Source: Saprolegnia diclina VS20 (taxonomy: Eukaryota; Oomycota; Saprolegniomycetes; Saprolegniales; Saprolegniaceae). From it: a stretch of 21,106 nt of DNA. Where the stretch lies: NCBI RefSeq assembly GCF_000281045.1, contig NW_008246266.1, forward strand, positions 1 to 21,106, in the 5' to 3' direction. Of the stretch, positions 18,382 through 21,106 are shown in pieces. Position numbers and translations under genes: made by a program. The notes beneath the pieces were generated by a model. It worked only from the letters and a program-made list of their open reading frames with translations. It ran no database searches and was not told the origin of the DNA. How positions within the stretch are numbered: the first letter of the stretch is position 1; the number at the start of each line of letters is the position of its first letter.

Positions 18382-19914
18382 ATGGCGGCGCAGCGACCAC
18401 GCCTTGCGACAACATCGGTGCTCGACATCACATGTGTCCCTGTCCTCGTTGTCCAGTGCATCGCGTCGTCCGACGACGTGGCTTCGTTTCTTCAAGCGAT
18501 GCCAGCCGCAGTCCTCACCCCCGAACTCGTCGCGCTGCGTGAGCTCATGACAGCACCCGACGCGCAGCCGCACTACTACTGGCCTACGATGCACCTAACC
18601 ATGACAACTGACTTTGAAGTCGACCGTATCGTCACTGCCATGCCCATCGTTCCCCGCGCGTCGTTTCGCAAATTGAACGTGAGCCAGCGCTCGCCAGCGA
18701 GTAAACACCCCGATATCCGTTTACCGTTTTGCGCGTTTGTCGCCACATGGGCGCTCAAGTTTCGGGAAGTGACCATTTCAGCAACCGATCTCGAAGAGCA
18801 CCGAGTCTAAATTTGTGATATGCTGCGTCACTGCACTCGCCTTGAGAGCGTGGATCTTACGTTGAACGAGGACGTCTTGGCGGCGATGACGACGCCCGCG
18901 CACAGTGTGTCCAGCATTACTATCGAGCTGCCGAATGACGCAGTGGCAGCGTACGAAAGATGTCCAGCGGCGCTGCTGTCGTGGCTCGCGTCAGGCTGCG
19001 CTAACACTTTGACCCTCGACGAGTTTGGCGCTGCAACGGACGCTGTATTGGCGCACGCAGTAGCGTCGGCGCCAACGCTGTCGAAGCTGGCTTTAATGGA
19101 TTCGGAGGGTCTTCTCAACAGCCTCGTTGCCAACGGCGCCATGTTGACGCACATGACGGATCTCGCCATTCGATCGACCACGTCCGATGTGGTGGTTGCA
19201 GCGCTTGTCCCACTGCTCGCTCTATCAAGGATGCAAAAGCTTCGAATCGATTGCTGGCACAGTCATCGCATTGATTTGGGCTACCTTGCGCAGATGCTGT
19301 CGCGCACGCCACACCTCGTCGAGCTTCGCCTTCAGGGTGTTTTGTTTGGCGATTCCGTGCTGGCTGAGGGGCCGACTGCCTCGAATGACAACTTGCCGCT
19401 CTTGACGATTCGCCATGTTTTGTTTCGGAGCGTCCGCTTTACAAAAGCGGGTTTTGATGCTATCTTGAGCTGGCTCGATCGCGTCACGACCCTCGACCAC
19501 ATCGACTGGAGGTTTTCCACCTTTCTCAGCGACAATGTGGACTGCGCAGTTCGAGCAATCCAGTGCTGCGTCAAGGCCGGTGCGCGCTTCATCAGCTTGA
19601 ATGGCTGCGGGTTTCAGCTGCAGAGCACGGTAGCGTTGGCCAAGGGGTTTCGTTATATTCGATCTCGTCACAGCATCGAATTTGACCTTGGGAGCAATCG
19701 GATGTATCTTGGTGGGACGCGGGCGCTTCTCAAGGCGCTTGGGGCGTGCACGAATGTCTCGATGCGACTCCACTCAGATACGATTCCGCTCATAAAGGAC
19801 TCTGACGCGCAGCTAACGAAAGCGCGAGCATCTGGCGTCACCGTCGAGTGGACGGGCAAGATCCTCTGGCTTCGCAGTCCCGTCGGTGATCTCGATGCGA
19901 CGCCAGCCAAGTAA
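18382..19914 (+). pseudogene. Leucine-rich F-box-like family gene with one in-frame stop (LRR2)
   Basis: One continuous frame from ATG 18382 to the stop at 19912-19914 would encode about 510 residues, but TAA at 18808-18810 splits it into 142 and 364 aa parts. The first part has an F-box-like head (LDITCVPVLVVQCIASSDD, DVASFLQAMPAAV). The second, starting at ATG 18820, is built of leucine-rich units (LRHCTRLESVDL, LPLLTIRHVLFRSVRF, FDLGSNRMYLGGTRALL). The residues around the stop match LRR1 (LCNILRQCTKL), so they were once translated. A 42-nt GT-AG segment from 18805 contains the stop and keeps frame, so splicing could in principle bypass it, at the cost of conserved residues. The family looks specific to Saprolegniales; proteins of this form often act as F-box adaptors. 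Recent nonsense mutation is the simplest reading. Confidence 0.7.
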
Positions 19915-20673
19915 ACAGTTAACATCCATATGCACTTGACTTGCTCTTTTTGCCAAAACTATATATCGAAACGTAGGAGTTTGTTTCGAACCAAAGACGA
20001 GAACGCGCAATGAGCTATTGCCTACGCCAAGGTACGGCTGCGAATGTAGATCTCGCGATCCGATATGTCGACTGTGACACCGGCGGCTCTCGCTTTTTTA
20101 CGTGCGGCGTACTGCATTCAATAGACTCTTGCCATTCGATTGGCAGTTTGACCGTCACATTGGTGCACGTTGCGATCGCCGTGAGCAGTGCACGGACACC
20201 ACCAAGCCGAAACGTGTTGTTTGAGAGGCCGATCTGGACGCCAACACGAAATGGGTCTTGTGCAAGGTCTTGGCCAGCGCAGAGACGCCGCCGGTGTCGA
20301 TGTCGCAGCCTTTGAACCGTCCGTTGGCGACACCCGCGAGAATGCAGGCGCGAAGGACTTGCGCAGCGCTCCCTTTGTGTTTGCCAAAGTACGCGCAGCT
20401 GTCCCACGCGACAAGCTCGAGCTGCTTCGACCGCGTAGCAAAGTCGACCAACGCGCCCACACTCGCATCACACAGGTCGACGGCTTCGACGTGTAAGGTG
20501 CGCAGCATCGAGCGTGACATCATAGGCCGAGGCGCGAAGACGTCCTCGAGGTCGACATACCCGATGTGTAGATTCTCAAGCGCGGTCAAATAAGGTAGCA
20601 TCGCTACTGCGCAATCGCTGAGATCGATATGGTTCACACTCCAGATCGCGAGAGACTTCATGTTGGGCAATGC

Positions 20674-20691
20674 AAGCAGTCTGATGACGTG
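20674..20691 (+). repeat. Target-site duplication, left copy
   Basis: AAGCAGTCTGATGACGTG, identical to 20837-20854 and immediately before the SINE head. Confidence 0.93.
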
Positions 20692-20836
20692 GGGGGCCGC
20701 GTGGGTCGCGCGGTAGAATTTCTGCTTACAACTCCCAAGGTCGCCGGTTCGATCCCGAGCACCGACAAGAAGTTCATATATCGACTCTGAGGATCATTAG
20801 TCAGTATAACGAATCCAATATAATATGATGATGATG
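20692..20836 (+). mobile_element. tRNA-derived SINE, 145 bp, inserted antisense in LRR3
   Basis: The 5' part resembles a tRNA: an A-box-like sequence TGGGTCGCGCGG at 20702-20713 and a perfect RNA polymerase III B-box GGTTCGATCCC at 20746-20756, spaced as in a tRNA. An unrelated AT-rich body follows, ending in an ATG/TGA trinucleotide tail (about 20825-20836) that would be recognised by a partner LINE. It is flanked by a perfect 18-bp target-site duplication. There is no coding capacity, as expected. The fit of all four SINE hallmarks makes the call firm; the family name is unknown. Confidence 0.9.
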
Positions 20837-20854
20837 AAGCAGTCTGATGACGTG
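20837..20854 (+). repeat. Target-site duplication, right copy
   Basis: AAGCAGTCTGATGACGTG, immediately after the trinucleotide tail of the SINE. The 18/18 identity points to a recent insertion. Confidence 0.93.
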
Positions 20855-21106
20855 TGGGGTTTCCTCGCTCGCATACGACTCTATATCGAGCTTCGTGATC
20901 GAAGTTAATGCAGCACCGTTGGTGACAAGACCGCAAAGGATGGCGTCCGACCGAAACAAGCGGAGACGCGACAGTGTTGACGACGACAATAACGCCACCA
21001 TTTCGCTGCAAACAAGTTCCAGTTGAGTGCGTCAAGACGCAGCTCGGCCCTACGTCGCAACCAATGGTGACACCAGCGCGCAGCTCATCGAGACGCTGTT
21101 CAGGAC

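Larger units (their letters stand above)
20015..21106 (-). pseudogene. Leucine-rich family copy, partial and broken by a SINE (LRR3)
   Basis: Runs off the right edge of the window, so its N-terminus is missing. On the minus strand the leucine-rich text DALNWNLF at about 21020, then MVALLSSSTLSRLRLFRSD in another frame, continues to EETPHVIRLL, where a SINE interrupts. It resumes as HVIRLLALPNMKSLAIWSV beyond the element, since the target duplication repeats these codons. The reading then goes to THFVL near 20250, where one more frame change leads into IGLSNNTFRLGGVRALLTA, matching LRR2 (FDLGSNRMYLGGTRALL). It ends at 20015. With two frame changes plus the insertion it is almost surely a pseudogene. 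It is convergent with LRR2, with 100 bp between their ends (19915-20014). Confidence 0.75.

Noticed and set aside
1-21106. CRISPR arrays, prokaryotic operons, retroviral or Polinton-type elements
   Set aside because: No regularly spaced repeats, no bacterial gene structure, and no reverse transcriptase, integrase or capsid motif in any frame read.

Overview
The window reads as nuclear DNA of an oomycete, most likely of the Saprolegniales (Achlya, Aphanomyces or Saprolegnia type). Four things support this: GC-rich compact genes with very short GT-AG introns (about 40-75 nt); core promoter sequences resembling the oomycete initiator (CATTYYNCAWTTT) just upstream of three start codons; secreted subtilases with a C-terminal ricin-B-type lectin domain; and several members of a divergent leucine-rich, F-box-like family that I associate with this order. 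All family assignments come from reading motifs; no database search was run.

Layout. 140-2159 (-): multi-exon, multi-pass membrane protein of unknown function. 2464-4826 (-): secreted GH3 beta-xylosidase-like glycosidase with four exons. 5564-6788 (-): RNF141-like RING E3 ligase with six exons. Facing it across a divergent AT-rich promoter is 7448-7976 (+), a small WW-domain protein with two exons. 8321-9851 (-): PP2C-type phosphatase with five exons and an N-terminal acylation signal. 9852-10915 holds no convincing gene. 10916-11818 (+): damaged leucine-rich family copy (LRR1) whose 3' end has been tandemly duplicated. 12198-14450 (-) and 15733-18000 (+): two intronless, divergently transcribed subtilisin-ricin-B proteases sharing a 1.28 kb promoter region. 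18382-19914 (+): LRR2, interrupted by one in-frame stop. 20015-21106 (-): LRR3, partial at the window edge and broken by frame changes and by a 145-bp tRNA-derived SINE flanked by a perfect 18-bp target-site duplication.

Functional picture. The two secreted proteases and the GH3 enzyme form an extracellular, saprotroph- or pathogen-type degradative set. The RING ligase, PP2C phosphatase and WW protein are intracellular signalling or housekeeping genes. The LRR copies are a fast-decaying lineage-specific family. Five conserved genes (GH3, RING, PP2C and both subtilases) keep perfect reading frames once short introns are removed, so the frame breaks in the LRR copies are unlikely to be simple assembly error.

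Main second-look items: the SINE insertion; the C-terminal domains of the two proteases, which look homogenised by gene conversion; the tandem duplication at the end of LRR1; the bias of the introns to GTAC donors and TAG acceptors; and initiator elements, one of them still in front of the damaged LRR2.
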